Source of the DNA: Methylopila henanensis
Lineage (GTDB): Bacteria; Pseudomonadota; Alphaproteobacteria; Rhizobiales; Methylopilaceae
Length of the DNA: 64,000 nucleotides
Assembly: GCF_042681025.1 (NCBI RefSeq)
Contig: NZ_JBHUER010000014.1
Location: forward strand, 1 to 64,000
Direction of reading: 5' to 3'
Positions within the stretch are counted from its first letter, which is position 1. Every line of letters starts with the position of its first letter. The translations under genes were made by a program, and so were the position numbers. A model generated the notes under the pieces. That model saw only the letters and a program-made list of their open reading frames with translations. It was not told the origin of the DNA and did no database searches. This document shows, in pieces, positions 39,101-46,919 of this stretch.

Positions 39101-39382
39101 GAAGGGGCGCTCACGCGGCTGAGGCCGGTCCTCATGACCGCGATGGTGGCCTCGCTCGGCTTCGTGCCCATGGCGATCGCGACCGGCCCCGGCGCCGAAG
39201 TGCAGCGGCCGCTCGCGACCGTGGTGATCGGCGGGATCGTGTCGTCCACGATCCTGACGCTGCTGGTGCTGCCGGCGCTCTACGTGCTGTTCGCCCGCAG
39301 ACGGCGGAAGCCCGATCCGGCCCCGCAGCCGGACGCGGAGCAGGCGGTCGCGCCAAGAGGCCTTGGAGCGAATGATCCATGA
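36146..39382 (+). CDS. czcA: heavy-metal RND efflux pump, CzcA type
   Basis: 1078 residues with twelve membrane helices and two large periplasmic loops. It uses the proton gradient to expel divalent cations. The fourth-helix proton-relay signature DFGVIIDGAVIIVEN puts Asp402, Asp408 and Glu415 at the same numbers as in Cupriavidus CzcA, the HME1-type Co/Zn/Cd signature rather than the Cu/Ag CusA one. N-terminal FSIARRWLVMFACLGVAALGAWSF and GLPGLDYTRSLSRYGLAQVTVVF are family-typical. Full length. GGAG precedes the ATG. Operon: small Cys/His protein, czcC, His-rich protein, czcB, czcA. Confidence 0.96.
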   Translation: MIERILAFSIARRWLVMFACLGVAALGAWSFMRLPIDAVPDITNVQVQINTTAPGFSPLEVEQRITFPLETSMGGLPGLDYTRSLSRYGLAQVTVVFKDGTDIYFARQLVNERLSQVKDQFPPATETAMGPISTGLGEIYNYVVDARPGATKPDGSAYSPADLRTIQDWIITPQLRTVPGVVEVNTIGGYERQLHVLPNPARLMAYGLTFRDVMTALSANNANVGAGYIERNGEQYLVRTPGQALSAEDVGAIVINAHAGTPVRVSDVAEVKDGLELRNGAATLNGHEVVLGTTMLLIGENSRTVAERVANKLGEVRKSLPEGVEARPVYDRSTLVEATIATVEKNLVEGALFVIAVLFLLLGNIRAAIVTACVIPLAMLFTITGMVENRVSANLMSLGAIDFGVIIDGAVIIVENCLRLLAHEQARRGRLLTMPERFETILAGASEVVRPSLFGTMIIAVVYLPVLTLTGVEGKMFTPMAVTVLMALLGASIFSMTFVPAAIAIFVTGRVQEKENWFMRGARVTYKPLLGLMIRLRWVVAPAAAALVIVTGIAASRMGGEFIPSLDEGDAAVQALRVPGTSLTQSLEMQTALEKRLLQLPEVKEVFARTGVAEVATDAMPPSISDGYVMLKPRSEWPDPKKTKAELMEDVEKAAEEIPGSNYELSQPIQLRFNELISGVRSDVGVKIFGDDLDTLLKVAGEVQAVLQKVPGAADVKTEQVAGLPILTVKLDRAALARHGVSIADVQEIVEIAVGGKEAGQIFEGDRRFDIVMRLPERLRTDIEALKALPVPLPAPDGGEPQATPAVFGAPASRVRYVPLATLAALEVAPGPNQISRENGKRRIVVSANVRDRDLGSFVGEAQRAIGDGVKLPAGYWIGWGGQFEQLVSATERLAIVTPIALGLIFVLLFMSLGSFKDAALVFSGVPLALTGGVAALLLRDIPLSISAGVGFIALSGVAVLNGLVIIAFIQKLRAQGKELIEAVTEGALTRLRPVLMTAMVASLGFVPMAIATGPGAEVQRPLATVVIGGIVSSTILTLLVLPALYVLFARRRRKPDPAPQPDAEQAVAPRGLGANDP

Positions 39383-39494
39383 CGCTTGCGGGGGGATGAG
39401 GCGCAGAGAAGTCGGATTGGACTTTTTTTTGGCTTGGAGCCCGCCGGCCGTCCCGTGATGCTGCTCCTCGGGATTGGCATGCCGGGGGGAAACG

Positions 39495-39854
39495 ATGCTG
39501 CTTCTGAGAACGCTCGTCGTGGCGGGCGCGATGTCCGCCGCGGCACCGGGGCATGCGCAGCAGGCGCCGGTCGATCGCGGCATGGCGCTCATGAGCGCCC
39601 GGGTCACCGCGGCCGGCGCCTTGATCGACGGCGCCGGCGCCGTTTCGGCGCAGTCGATCGGGACCGGTCGCTACCTCGTGGAGTTCGGCCGGAACATCGA
39701 GGGCTGCACGATCATCCCGACGAGCCAGAACAACACCGGTATGACCTTCACGTCTTTGGCGACAGGTTCAAAGGCGGATGTCGTGATCCTATACGTGCCG
39801 TCCGGCGAGTATTACTCCGCCGCCTTCCAGATGATCGTCTATTGCTACAAGTGA
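39495..39854 (+). CDS. secreted hypothetical protein
   Basis: 119 residues from ATG 39495 (GGGGGGAAACG upstream). Signal peptide LLLRTLVVAGAMSAAAPGHAQQ. The mature part resembles small bacterial proteins with repeats of GAVSAQSIGTGRYLVEFGRNIEGCTIIPTSQN...SADVVILY, a beta-rich pattern known from tail-fibre-like or surface proteins; two Cys (GCT, YCYK) may pair. Family not identified with confidence. It follows czcA by 112 bp with a T8 tract in between and is probably independent of the pump. Confidence 0.65.
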   Translation: MLLLRTLVVAGAMSAAAPGHAQQAPVDRGMALMSARVTAAGALIDGAGAVSAQSIGTGRYLVEFGRNIEGCTIIPTSQNNTGMTFTSLATGSKADVVILYVPSGEYYSAAFQMIVYCYK

Positions 39855-39927
39855 CGCATGCCGCCGACCCAGGTTCGTTCGAACCTGAGGGAAGATACTC
39901 AAACGGTGGCTAAACCATTGAAAAGAA

Positions 39928-40002
39928 TGGTGCCCGAAACAGGGATCGAACCTGTGACCCCACCCGTGTGAAGGGTGTGCTCTCCCGCTGAGCTATTCGG
40001 GC
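39928..40002 (-). tRNA. tRNA-Val (CAC)
   Basis: Reverse complement folds as a cloverleaf: acceptor GCCCGAA/TTCGGGC (39996-40002 with 39932-39938), discriminator A and encoded CCA (39928-39930), D arm AGCTCAGCGGGAGAGC, anticodon stem CACCC/GGGTG with loop TTCACAC giving anticodon CAC, and T arm with GGTTCGATCC. Anticodon CAC reads GUG valine codons. Confidence 0.96.
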
Positions 40003-40082
40003 GCCGATGCGAGGACGGTCGTTTACGCCGGATCGAACCGGATTTCAATGGTCAGATCGCAGGCGGGCGGTCGAAACGGCGT

Positions 40083-40775
40083 TCAGGCGGCGAGGCCGAG
40101 GCGGCGCAGGGCGTCGTCGAGCTCGTCGAAATGGTCGATCACGACGTCGCCGCCGAGCTCGCGCGGGGGCGTCGTGGTGTAGCCGAAGCTCATGACCACG
40201 CTCGGGATTCCGGCCGCCTTCGCGGTTTCGACGTCGGTCGCGCTGTCGCCGATCATCACCGCGCGGGCGGGGTCGCCCCCGACGCGTTCGATCGCGCCGG
40301 TGAGCGGCTTCGGGTCGGGCTTCGCGACGCCGAAGGTGTCGCCGCCGACGATCGCGCCGAAGCGGTCTGCGGCGCCCAGTTCGTCGAGCAGCTTCACCGC
40401 GAAGCGCTCGAGCTTGTTGGTGCAGATCGCGAGCTTCGCGCCTGAGGCGGCGAGCCGGTCGAGCGCCGCCTCGGCGCCGGGGAACAGGTGGCTGCGGTCG
40501 GCGATGTGGGCGTCGTAATGGTCGAGAAACACGCGGTAGAGCTCGAGCACACGCTCCTCGGGCAGATCGACGCCCTCGGCGCGCAGGCCGCGCTCGACCA
40601 GCGCCCGCGCGCCGGCTCCCATCATGCCGCGCACCTCCTCGGCCGGCAGCCGCGGAAGGCCCTCGGCCGCCATGGCCGCGGCGAGCGCCTCGACGAGGTC
40701 GGGCGCGGATTCCACCAGCGTGCCGTCGAGGTCGAACACCACGGTCAGCGGCGCGGGCGAGGAGGCGAGGGGCAT
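40083..40775 (-). CDS. gph: phosphoglycolate phosphatase
   Basis: 230 residues from ATG 40775 (AGGAA 9 nt upstream). HAD-superfamily motifs: VVFDLDGTLVESAPDL (nucleophile Asp), ICTNKLERF, VAKPDPKPL and MIGDSATDVETAKAAGIPSV. The cap domain is helical, of type C1. Gph removes phosphate from 2-phosphoglycolate formed by Rubisco or DNA repair. The family is close to other HAD phosphatases, so the substrate is likely but not certain. The longer open frame to 41390 is non-coding. Confidence 0.88.
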   Translation of the reverse strand: MPLASSPAPLTVVFDLDGTLVESAPDLVEALAAAMAAEGLPRLPAEEVRGMMGAGARALVERGLRAEGVDLPEERVLELYRVFLDHYDAHIADRSHLFPGAEAALDRLAASGAKLAICTNKLERFAVKLLDELGAADRFGAIVGGDTFGVAKPDPKPLTGAIERVGGDPARAVMIGDSATDVETAKAAGIPSVVMSFGYTTTPPRELGGDVVIDHFDELDDALRRLGLAA

Positions 40776-40952
40776 GGCGCGGGATTCCTGACGGGCCGGT
40801 AAGGGCGATAGGGCGCTGATTACCGCCGCCGCCGCCGCCGCCGCAAGGCTGGCGTCCTGACGACCATGCCGGCGGGGGCGGCGGCTGCTAACCTGCCGGG
40901 CGGGATTCGCCGCCTTGTCGGCCGGGTCCCGCCCGATGAAGGAGGCCGTCCC

Positions 40953-41315
40953 ATGTCCATCGTCCGCACCGCGCTGCTCGCGTCGCTGGCCTGTCTTTCG
41001 GCAGGGGCGGCAAGCGCGCAGGAGTTCGCCTTCCTGGCTGCGCCGCAGACCGACCTCAACCGGATGTACCGCGTCGACAGGGAGACCGGCGAGGTCGGCT
41101 CCTGCCAGTATGCGGTGAAGGAGGGCGCGGTTGGCGTCACGCTGTGCTTCCCCGCGGGCGAGGGCGCCGGGCCGCAGGAGCCGGGCGTCTACGATCTCGC
41201 GGCCACCAACCACGCTAAGGAAGCCGGGGTGTTCCGCGTCGACCGTCGCACGGGCCGCATGAGCGTGTGCTACGTGCTGGGCGAACAGGTGGTCTGCACG
41301 CCGATGGCGCGCTAG
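40953..41315 (+). CDS. small secreted hypothetical protein
   Basis: 120 residues from ATG 40953 (AAGGAGG 8 nt upstream). Signal peptide IVRTALLASLACLSAGAASA; the mature part has a double beta-repeat: NRMYRVDRETGEVGSCQYAV and AGVFRVDRRTGRMSVCYVLGEQVVC, i.e. two copies of (Y/F)RVDR-TG-. Four Cys may form disulfides. Such short WD/Kelch-like blades occur in periplasmic proteins of Hyphomicrobiales; function unknown. Confidence 0.75.
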   Translation: MSIVRTALLASLACLSAGAASAQEFAFLAAPQTDLNRMYRVDRETGEVGSCQYAVKEGAVGVTLCFPAGEGAGPQEPGVYDLAATNHAKEAGVFRVDRRTGRMSVCYVLGEQVVCTPMAR

Positions 41316-41379
41316 GCGGGGGTCTGGCCGGGCCCGGCGCGCGCGTGCTAAACCGCCCCGCCTCGAAACACAGGAGTTC

Positions 41380-42840
41380 GTGCGCGACATGGACGGTCTT
41401 TCCGACCCAACTCTGCTGATCGAACGCGCCTATGTGGGCGGCGCATGGACCGGCGAGCCCGAGGTCGAGGTCACAGACCCCGCCACCGGCGAGGTCGTCG
41501 GCAGGGTTCCCAATCTCGGCGCGGAGGCCGCGACCGCGGCGGTCGAGGCCGCCTCCCGCGCGTTCAAGCCCTGGGCGGCGAAGCTCGCCAAGGAGCGTTC
41601 GGCGATCCTGCGCCGCTGGTACGAGCTGATCGTCGCCAACCGCGACGATCTCGCGCTGATCATGACGCGCGAGCAGGGCAAGCCGCTCGCCGAGGCGAAG
41701 GGCGAGATCGACTACGCCGCCTCCTTCGTCGAGTTCTTCGCCGAGGAGGCGAAGCGCATCAACGGCGACACGCTGCCGAGCCACCGCGCCGACGCCCGCA
41801 TTCTGGTGCTGCGTCAGCCGGCGGGCGTGGTCGCGGCGATCACGCCGTGGAACTTCCCTGCGGCCATGATCACCCGCAAATGCGCGCCGGCGCTCGCCGC
41901 AGGCTGCACCGTGGTGGTGAAGCCCGCGATGGAGACGCCGCTCACGGCCCTCGCGCTCGCTAAACTCGCGGAGCAGGCCGGGATTCCGGCCGGGGCGCTC
42001 AGCGTCGTCACCGGCGACGCCAAGCCGATCGGCGAGGTGTTCACGAGCCATCCGGCGGTGCGCGTCGTGTCCTTCACTGGATCGACCGAAGTCGGCAAGC
42101 TGCTGATGCGGCAGTCCGCTTCGACCGTGAAGCGGGTCGCGCTGGAGCTCGGCGGCAACGCGCCCTTCATCGTGTTCGACGACGCCGATCTCGACGCGGC
42201 GGTCGAAGGCGCGATGGTCTCGAAGTACCGCAACATGGGCCAGACCTGCGTCTGCGCGAACCGCATCTACGTGCAGGCGGGCGTCTACGACGCCTTCGCC
42301 GAGAAGCTGGTGGCGGCGGTCGCGAAGCTGAAGGTCGGGCGCGGCGTCGAGGACGGCGTCACCCAGGGGCCGCTGATCACGCCGAAGGCGGTCGACAAGG
42401 TCGAGCGGCTGCTCGCCGACGCGACCGCGAAGGGCGCGAAGGTCCTGACCGGCGGCGGCCGCCACGCGCTCGGCGGCACGTTCTTCGAGCCGACCGTCCT
42501 CGGCGGCGTCCGCCAGGACATGGCGATCGCCCGCGAGGAGGCCTTCGGCCCGGTCGCGCCGCTGTTCCGCTTCGAGACCGAGGCCGAGGTCATCGACTAC
42601 GCCAACGCCACCGAATACGGCCTCGCCGCCTACTTCTATGCGCGCGACGTGGGGCGGATATTCCGGGTCGGCGAAGCCCTTGAATACGGCATGGTCGGCA
42701 TCAACTCCGGTCTGATATCGACGGAGCTGGCGCCGTTCGGCGGAGTCAAGGAAAGCGGGCAGGGCCGCGAGGGCTCGCAGCGCGGCGTCGACGAGTTCGT
42801 GGACATCAAGTATCTGCTCGTGGCCGGCCTCGCCGGCTGA
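41380..42840 (+). CDS. gabD: succinate-semialdehyde dehydrogenase (NAD(P)+)
   Basis: 486 residues from GTG 41380 (ATG 41389 is also possible; AGGAG lies at 41372). Aldehyde dehydrogenase superfamily: VVAAITPWNFPAAMITRKCAPALAAGCTVVVKPAMETP (cofactor), SFTGSTEVGK, catalytic Glu256 in ALELGGNAPF and Cys290 in MGQTCVCANR, and FGGVKESGQGREGSQRGVDEFVDIKYL at the C-terminus, typical of GabD. It oxidises succinate semialdehyde to succinate in the GABA or related route; related aldehydes are possible substrates. Confidence 0.9.
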   Translation: MRDMDGLSDPTLLIERAYVGGAWTGEPEVEVTDPATGEVVGRVPNLGAEAATAAVEAASRAFKPWAAKLAKERSAILRRWYELIVANRDDLALIMTREQGKPLAEAKGEIDYAASFVEFFAEEAKRINGDTLPSHRADARILVLRQPAGVVAAITPWNFPAAMITRKCAPALAAGCTVVVKPAMETPLTALALAKLAEQAGIPAGALSVVTGDAKPIGEVFTSHPAVRVVSFTGSTEVGKLLMRQSASTVKRVALELGGNAPFIVFDDADLDAAVEGAMVSKYRNMGQTCVCANRIYVQAGVYDAFAEKLVAAVAKLKVGRGVEDGVTQGPLITPKAVDKVERLLADATAKGAKVLTGGGRHALGGTFFEPTVLGGVRQDMAIAREEAFGPVAPLFRFETEAEVIDYANATEYGLAAYFYARDVGRIFRVGEALEYGMVGINSGLISTELAPFGGVKESGQGREGSQRGVDEFVDIKYLLVAGLAG

Positions 42841-42892
42841 AAGGCCAACGCCTGCTTGCGGCCGCCCCGCCGGCCAGAAGGATTTCGACGTC

Positions 42893-43624
42893 GTGACCAC
42901 CGAAGATTTCAAACGCGCCGCGGCGGAGGCCGCGCTCGCGCACGTCCAGCCCGGCATGAAGCTCGGGCTCGGCACCGGGTCCACCGCCGCCCTGTTCGTC
43001 GAGCTGCTCGGCGCGCGCGTCGCGGAGGGCCTCGATGTGGTCGGCGTGCCGACCTCCGAGGCCACCCGTGAGCTCGCCGAGCGCTTCGGCGTGCCGCTGA
43101 CCACGCTGAAGGAGGAGCCGGAGCTCGACCTCACCGTGGACGGCGCCGACGAGGTCGATCCCGAGCTGCGCCTGATCAAGGGCGGCGGCGCGGCCCTGCT
43201 GCGCGAGAAGATCGTGGCCTTCGCCTCCAAGCGGATGATCGTGATCGCCGACGCCAAGAAGGTCGTTCAGACGCTCGGCGCCTTCCCGCTGCCGATCGAG
43301 GTCGTGCCGTTCGGCAAGGAGGCGACCCGCCGCGCCGTGGAGCGCGCCGCGGCCGAGCTCGGCCTGTCCGGCAAGGTGGAGCTTCGCCGCGCCGAGGACG
43401 CCTGCCCGATCGTGACCGACAGTGGGCACTCGATCCTCGACGGCCATTTCGGCCGCATCGACCGTCCGGAGGAACTGGCCGCCGCGCTGTCGGCGATCCC
43501 GGGCGTCGTCGAGCACGGACTTTTCATCGGCCTCGCCGACCTCGCGCTGATCGCGGGCGCCGACGGGGTCACCGCCATCGAGGCGAAGCCGGCCGGTACC
43601 GAAGCCCGCAGGAGAACCGCATGA
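42893..43624 (+). CDS. rpiA: ribose-5-phosphate isomerase A
   Basis: 243 residues from GTG 42893 (AAGGA upstream). RpiA interconverts ribose-5-phosphate and ribulose-5-phosphate in the pentose phosphate pathway. LGTGSTAALFVELLG is the phosphate loop, LDLTVDGADEVDPELRLIKGGGAALLREKIVAFASKRMIVI the catalytic block (Asp and Lys), and CPIVTDSGHSILDGHFGRI the closing signature. Length is normal. Stop overlaps the next gene's ATG. Confidence 0.97.
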   Translation: MTTEDFKRAAAEAALAHVQPGMKLGLGTGSTAALFVELLGARVAEGLDVVGVPTSEATRELAERFGVPLTTLKEEPELDLTVDGADEVDPELRLIKGGGAALLREKIVAFASKRMIVIADAKKVVQTLGAFPLPIEVVPFGKEATRRAVERAAAELGLSGKVELRRAEDACPIVTDSGHSILDGHFGRIDRPEELAAALSAIPGVVEHGLFIGLADLALIAGADGVTAIEAKPAGTEARRRTA

Positions 43625-44127
43625 CGTTCCACGCCACCCTGCGCCGCGTCGGCGTCGCGGCCGCTTTCGCCTTCGCCGCGTCGACCGGCGCCGCCTTCGC
43701 GCAGGCCGACCAGGCCGCGAAGCTCAAGCTCGCCCACGACGTCATCGAGGTGTCCGGCGCCGCCAGCAGCTTCGACGGCATCATCCCGATCTTCCTCGAC
43801 GAGGCGAAGCGCACCTTCGTGCGCACCCGGCCCGAGCTGTCGAAGGACTTCGACGAGGTGATCAAGGTGCTCGAGCCGGAGTTCGAGAAGCGCCGCGAGC
43901 AGCTGGTCAACGACGTCGCCGCCGTCTACGCCGAGCGTTTCACCGACGCGGAGCTCGCCGACATCAAGGCCTTCTACGAGACGGCCTCGGGCAAGAAGCT
44001 CGTGACCATCCTGCCGAGCGTGCTGCAGGCGTCCTACGAGAAGACCAACGCCTGGAGCCGCCAGATGAGCCAGGACGTGGTGACGCGCATGCGCGAGGAG
44101 ATGCGCAAGAAGGGTCACGACATCTGA
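43621..44127 (+). CDS. DUF2059 domain-containing secreted protein
   Basis: 168 residues coupled to rpiA by an ATGA overlap. A signal peptide (VGVAAAFAFAASTGAAFAQ) precedes a helical DUF2059 domain: KLAHDVIEVSGAASSFDGII, EVIKVLEPEFEKRREQLVNDVAAVYAERFTDAELADIKAFYETASGKKLVTILP. DUF2059 proteins are widespread periplasmic proteins without assigned role. The pairing with rpiA recurs in alphaproteobacterial genomes but has no explanation. Confidence 0.9.
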   Translation: MTFHATLRRVGVAAAFAFAASTGAAFAQADQAAKLKLAHDVIEVSGAASSFDGIIPIFLDEAKRTFVRTRPELSKDFDEVIKVLEPEFEKRREQLVNDVAAVYAERFTDAELADIKAFYETASGKKLVTILPSVLQASYEKTNAWSRQMSQDVVTRMREEMRKKGHDI

Positions 44128-44155
44128 GCCTGGCGCCGTCGCGCGGCGATCGCGC

Positions 44156-45202
44156 TTAGGGCCGGCGCCTGAGCAGCGCCACGAACACGAGGCCTCCCAC
44201 GATCCCGGTGACGACGCCGACCGGCATGTCGTCCGGCGCGATCACCGTGCGGGCGGCCATGTCGGCCAGCACCAGCGCGAGCGCGCCGATGAGCGCGCTC
44301 GCCGGCAGCACGAGCCGGTTGTCGCCGCCGAGCAGAAGCCGCGCCGCGTGGGGCGTCATCAGCCCGACGAAGCCGATCATGCCGGACACCGACACCATCA
44401 CTCCGGTGACGAAGGCCCCGACCACCATATGGGCGAGGCGCGCCCGCTCCACCTCGACGCCGAGCGTGGCGGCGGTCTCGTCGCCCATGGCGAGGGCGTT
44501 CAGGTCGCGCGCCTTCAGCAGGAACCACGCCCCGCCCAGAACGAGCGCCAGCGCCGGAACCGGCGCGGTGGACCAGTCGCTCGCGCCGAAGCCGCCCAGC
44601 GTCCAGAACACGACGTTCGCCGCGGAGCGCTGATCCGCGAACAGGATCAGCATGTTGGCGCAGGCGGTCACCACGAAGGCCACCGCGACGCCGGTGAGGA
44701 TCAGCCGGTCCGCCGTCCCGGCGCCGGTCGCGCGCGACACCGCGAGCACGGTCAGCGTCGCGCCCAGCGCGCCGAGAAAGGCGAACAGCGGCGTGGTGGC
44801 CGGGCCGAAGGCGTCGCCCACATGTAGGATGGCGAGATTGGCGCCGAAGGCCGCGCCGGCGGCGACGCCCAGAAGGTGCGGATCGGCGAGCGGATTGCGG
44901 GTGGCGGACTGCATCGCCGCGCCCACCATGCCGAGCCCCGCGCCGACGATCGCCGCCAGAACGGCGCGCGGCGCGCGCAGCTCCCAGACGATCGCCGCGC
45001 GCCCCGGCGTCGAGGCGCTCGGGCCGCTAAGCCCGAAGCGCTCCAGCACGATGGCGACGATCTCGGCTCGCGGGATGCGCGCCGCGCCGAGCATGAGCGA
45101 CGCCGCCATGGCGGCCGTGATCAACAGCAGCCCGCAGGCCGCGATCGCCGCGAAACGGAGGGCCACGCCGATCCCGGCGGTCCGGCGGTCAGCGCGCGCC
45201 AT
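44156..45202 (-). CDS. btuC: FecCD-family ABC permease, probably cobalamin (BtuC-like)
   Basis: 348 residues, nine or ten membrane helices. Core motifs of the BtuC/FecCD family: LRAPRAVLAAIVGAGLGMVGAAMQSATRNPLADPHLLGVAAGAAFGA, LILTGVAVAFVVTACANMLI, and SGMIGFVGLMTPHAARLLLGGDNRLVLPASALIGAL. It forms the homodimeric inner-membrane channel of a type II importer. Last gene of the operon; it overlaps the binding-protein gene by 14 nt. The cobalamin substrate is inferred from the upstream riboswitch, as siderophore importers share this fold. Confidence 0.88.
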   Translation of the reverse strand: MARADRRTAGIGVALRFAAIAACGLLLITAAMAASLMLGAARIPRAEIVAIVLERFGLSGPSASTPGRAAIVWELRAPRAVLAAIVGAGLGMVGAAMQSATRNPLADPHLLGVAAGAAFGANLAILHVGDAFGPATTPLFAFLGALGATLTVLAVSRATGAGTADRLILTGVAVAFVVTACANMLILFADQRSAANVVFWTLGGFGASDWSTAPVPALALVLGGAWFLLKARDLNALAMGDETAATLGVEVERARLAHMVVGAFVTGVMVSVSGMIGFVGLMTPHAARLLLGGDNRLVLPASALIGALALVLADMAARTVIAPDDMPVGVVTGIVGGLVFVALLRRRP

Positions 45203-46136
45203 GCAGGAACTCCGCGATCTTCTCCACCGCCGTCACGTTGCGGGGGCCGGGCGTCAGCTCGTCGTAGCCGAGGATCAGCACCCGGTTCTCCTTCAGAGGG
45301 CGCAGATCGCGCAGGCCGGGGCGCGCGCGGATGTAGGCCATCTTCTGCGCGGCGCTGCCGCCGCCGTGGTCCAGCACGACGATGGCGTCCGGGTCGCGCT
45401 CGATCACGCTCTCCCAGCTTATGCGCGTCCAGTTGCCGGCGACGTCGTCGGCGATGTTGACGCCGCCGGCGGCCTCGATCAGCGCGGTCGGCATGGCGTG
45501 GCCGCCCGCGGTGCCCGCCGCCCGGCCGGCGCCGTCATACAGAAACACCCGCGGCCGGGACGGGGCGTCCGCCACCCGTGCGGCGACCGCCGCGACGCGG
45601 GCGCGATAGCCCGCGATTAGCGCCTCCGCCCGATCCTCCACGCCGAAGATGCGGCCGAGGTTGAGCAGGTCGCGGTAGAGGAAATCGAGTGTCGGCTTCT
45701 CGCGCCGCCCGATGCGGACGCAGCTTTCGGTGAGCTCGTAGACGGGGATCCCAAGCCGGCCAAGCGTCGTCGGCGTCACTTCGCCCCCGGCGCGCATGCC
45801 GTAGCTCCAGCCGGCGAAGTAGAAGTCGGCTCCGGCCTCCAGCAGCGCCTCGCGGGTGGGATACTGGCGCTGGATCTGGCGTAAGCGGGTCGCCTTGGGG
45901 AACAGCTCCGCCGAGGCCCGCACCCGCTCGCGCGAGCCGATATATCCGATCATGCGGTCGGTGAAGTCGAGCGCCAGCATCATCTCGGTGAGGTTGGAAT
46001 CGTAGGAGACGGCGCGTTGGGGCGGCCGGTCGTAGGTCGCCAGCCGGTCGCAGCTCCGCACCGTGACCGGATGCGCCGCCGCGGGCGCGGCCCAGAGCGC
46101 GAGCAGGACGGCGGCGGTCGTCCGGCGCCGGATCAC
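45189..46136 (-). CDS. btuF: periplasmic cobalamin-type binding protein (BtuF-like)
   Basis: 315 residues from GTG 46136, in GTGA overlap with the ATPase stop. Signal peptide RRRTTAAVLLALWAAPAAAHP, then a COG0614 helical-backbone binding protein: RAVSYDSNLTEMMLALDFTDRMIGYIGSRERV, REALLEAGADFYFAGWSYG, IPVYELTESCVRIG, and VIERDPDAIVVLDHGGGS. It captures the substrate from the outer-membrane receptor and delivers it to the permease. The frame is open upstream to 46877, but that part is the shadow of the ATPase gene. Confidence 0.86.
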   Translation of the reverse strand: MIRRRTTAAVLLALWAAPAAAHPVTVRSCDRLATYDRPPQRAVSYDSNLTEMMLALDFTDRMIGYIGSRERVRASAELFPKATRLRQIQRQYPTREALLEAGADFYFAGWSYGMRAGGEVTPTTLGRLGIPVYELTESCVRIGRREKPTLDFLYRDLLNLGRIFGVEDRAEALIAGYRARVAAVAARVADAPSRPRVFLYDGAGRAAGTAGGHAMPTALIEAAGGVNIADDVAGNWTRISWESVIERDPDAIVVLDHGGGSAAQKMAYIRARPGLRDLRPLKENRVLILGYDELTPGPRNVTAVEKIAEFLHGAR

Positions 46137-46915
46137 GCCTCGCCCTCCGGCAGGCTGTAGGCGAAGCGCAGCCCGCCGCGCCAGGGCGTGACCTCGGCCT
46201 CCACGCCGAAGCTGCGGCGGATCAGGTCTGGTTCGAGCGTCTCGCGCACCGGGCCGAAGGCGGCGGGGCGGCCCTTGTCCAGCACCAGCGCCGCGTCCGC
46301 CATGTCGGCCGCGAAGTCGAGATCGTGCAGCGTGGCGACGATCGTGAGGTCGAGCCCCTTCAGAAGCCGGATCGCCTCCAGCCGGTGGCGGATGTCGAGA
46401 TGGTTGGTGGGCTCGTCCAGCACCAGCAGCCCGGGCTCCTGCGCCAGCGCGCGGGCGATCAGCGTCCGCTGTTTCTCGCCGCCGGAAAGCGTCGCGAAAC
46501 GGCGGCTGGCGAGATGGGCGATCTCCATGCGCGCCATGGCCTCCGCCACCACCGCGGCCGAGGCGTCGCTGGCGAAGAGGCTGGCCGCATGGGGCGTGCG
46601 GCCGGCCTCCACCATCTCCCGCACGGTGAAGGGAAAGTCCGGCGGCGTTTCCTGCAGCACGGCGGCCACCCGCCGCGCCGCCATGCGGGGGGCGAGCGAC
46701 CAGAGATCGTCGCCGTCGAGCCACACCGTTCCGGACCGCGGCCGGTTGACCCGGTAGAGGCAGCGCAGCAGCGAGGACTTGCCCGCGCCGTTCGCCCCGA
46801 CCACCGCAAGGCGGCCGCCGGGCGCGAGCGCGAAGCTTACGCCCGAGACCACCGGCGGGCGGCCCGGAGGCCCCCACGCCAGATTCTCCACCTTCAGCCG
46901 GACAGGCGCGGCCAT
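46133..46915 (-). CDS. btuD: ABC ATPase of the cobalamin importer (BtuD-like)
   Basis: 260 residues. Walker A VGANGAGKSS (residues ~40-49), Q-loop ...VLQETPPDFP, signature LSGGEKQR, Walker B LLVLDEPTNHLD and H-loop VATLHDLDF: complete FecE/BtuD-type ATPase, with a short C-terminal extension. It powers the FecCD-family permease encoded two genes downstream. It starts 4 nt after the receptor gene's stop. Confidence 0.92.
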   Translation of the reverse strand: MAAPVRLKVENLAWGPPGRPPVVSGVSFALAPGGRLAVVGANGAGKSSLLRCLYRVNRPRSGTVWLDGDDLWSLAPRMAARRVAAVLQETPPDFPFTVREMVEAGRTPHAASLFASDASAAVVAEAMARMEIAHLASRRFATLSGGEKQRTLIARALAQEPGLLVLDEPTNHLDIRHRLEAIRLLKGLDLTIVATLHDLDFAADMADAALVLDKGRPAAFGPVRETLEPDLIRRSFGVEAEVTPWRGGLRFAYSLPEGEA

Positions 46916-46919
46916 GGCG

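Noticed and set aside
32879..39382. Copper/silver (cus) assignment for the RND operon
   Set aside because: CzcA has DFG-D-E of the Co/Zn/Cd group at 402/408/415, and no CusF or methionine-rich segment is present.
40776..41390. N-terminal extension of Gph
   Set aside because: HAD homology and ribosome-binding site mark ATG 40775; the upstream part overlaps another gene on the plus strand.
46137..46877. N-terminal extension of the BtuF-like protein
   Set aside because: Shadow of the ATPase gene; the signal peptide starts at GTG 46136.
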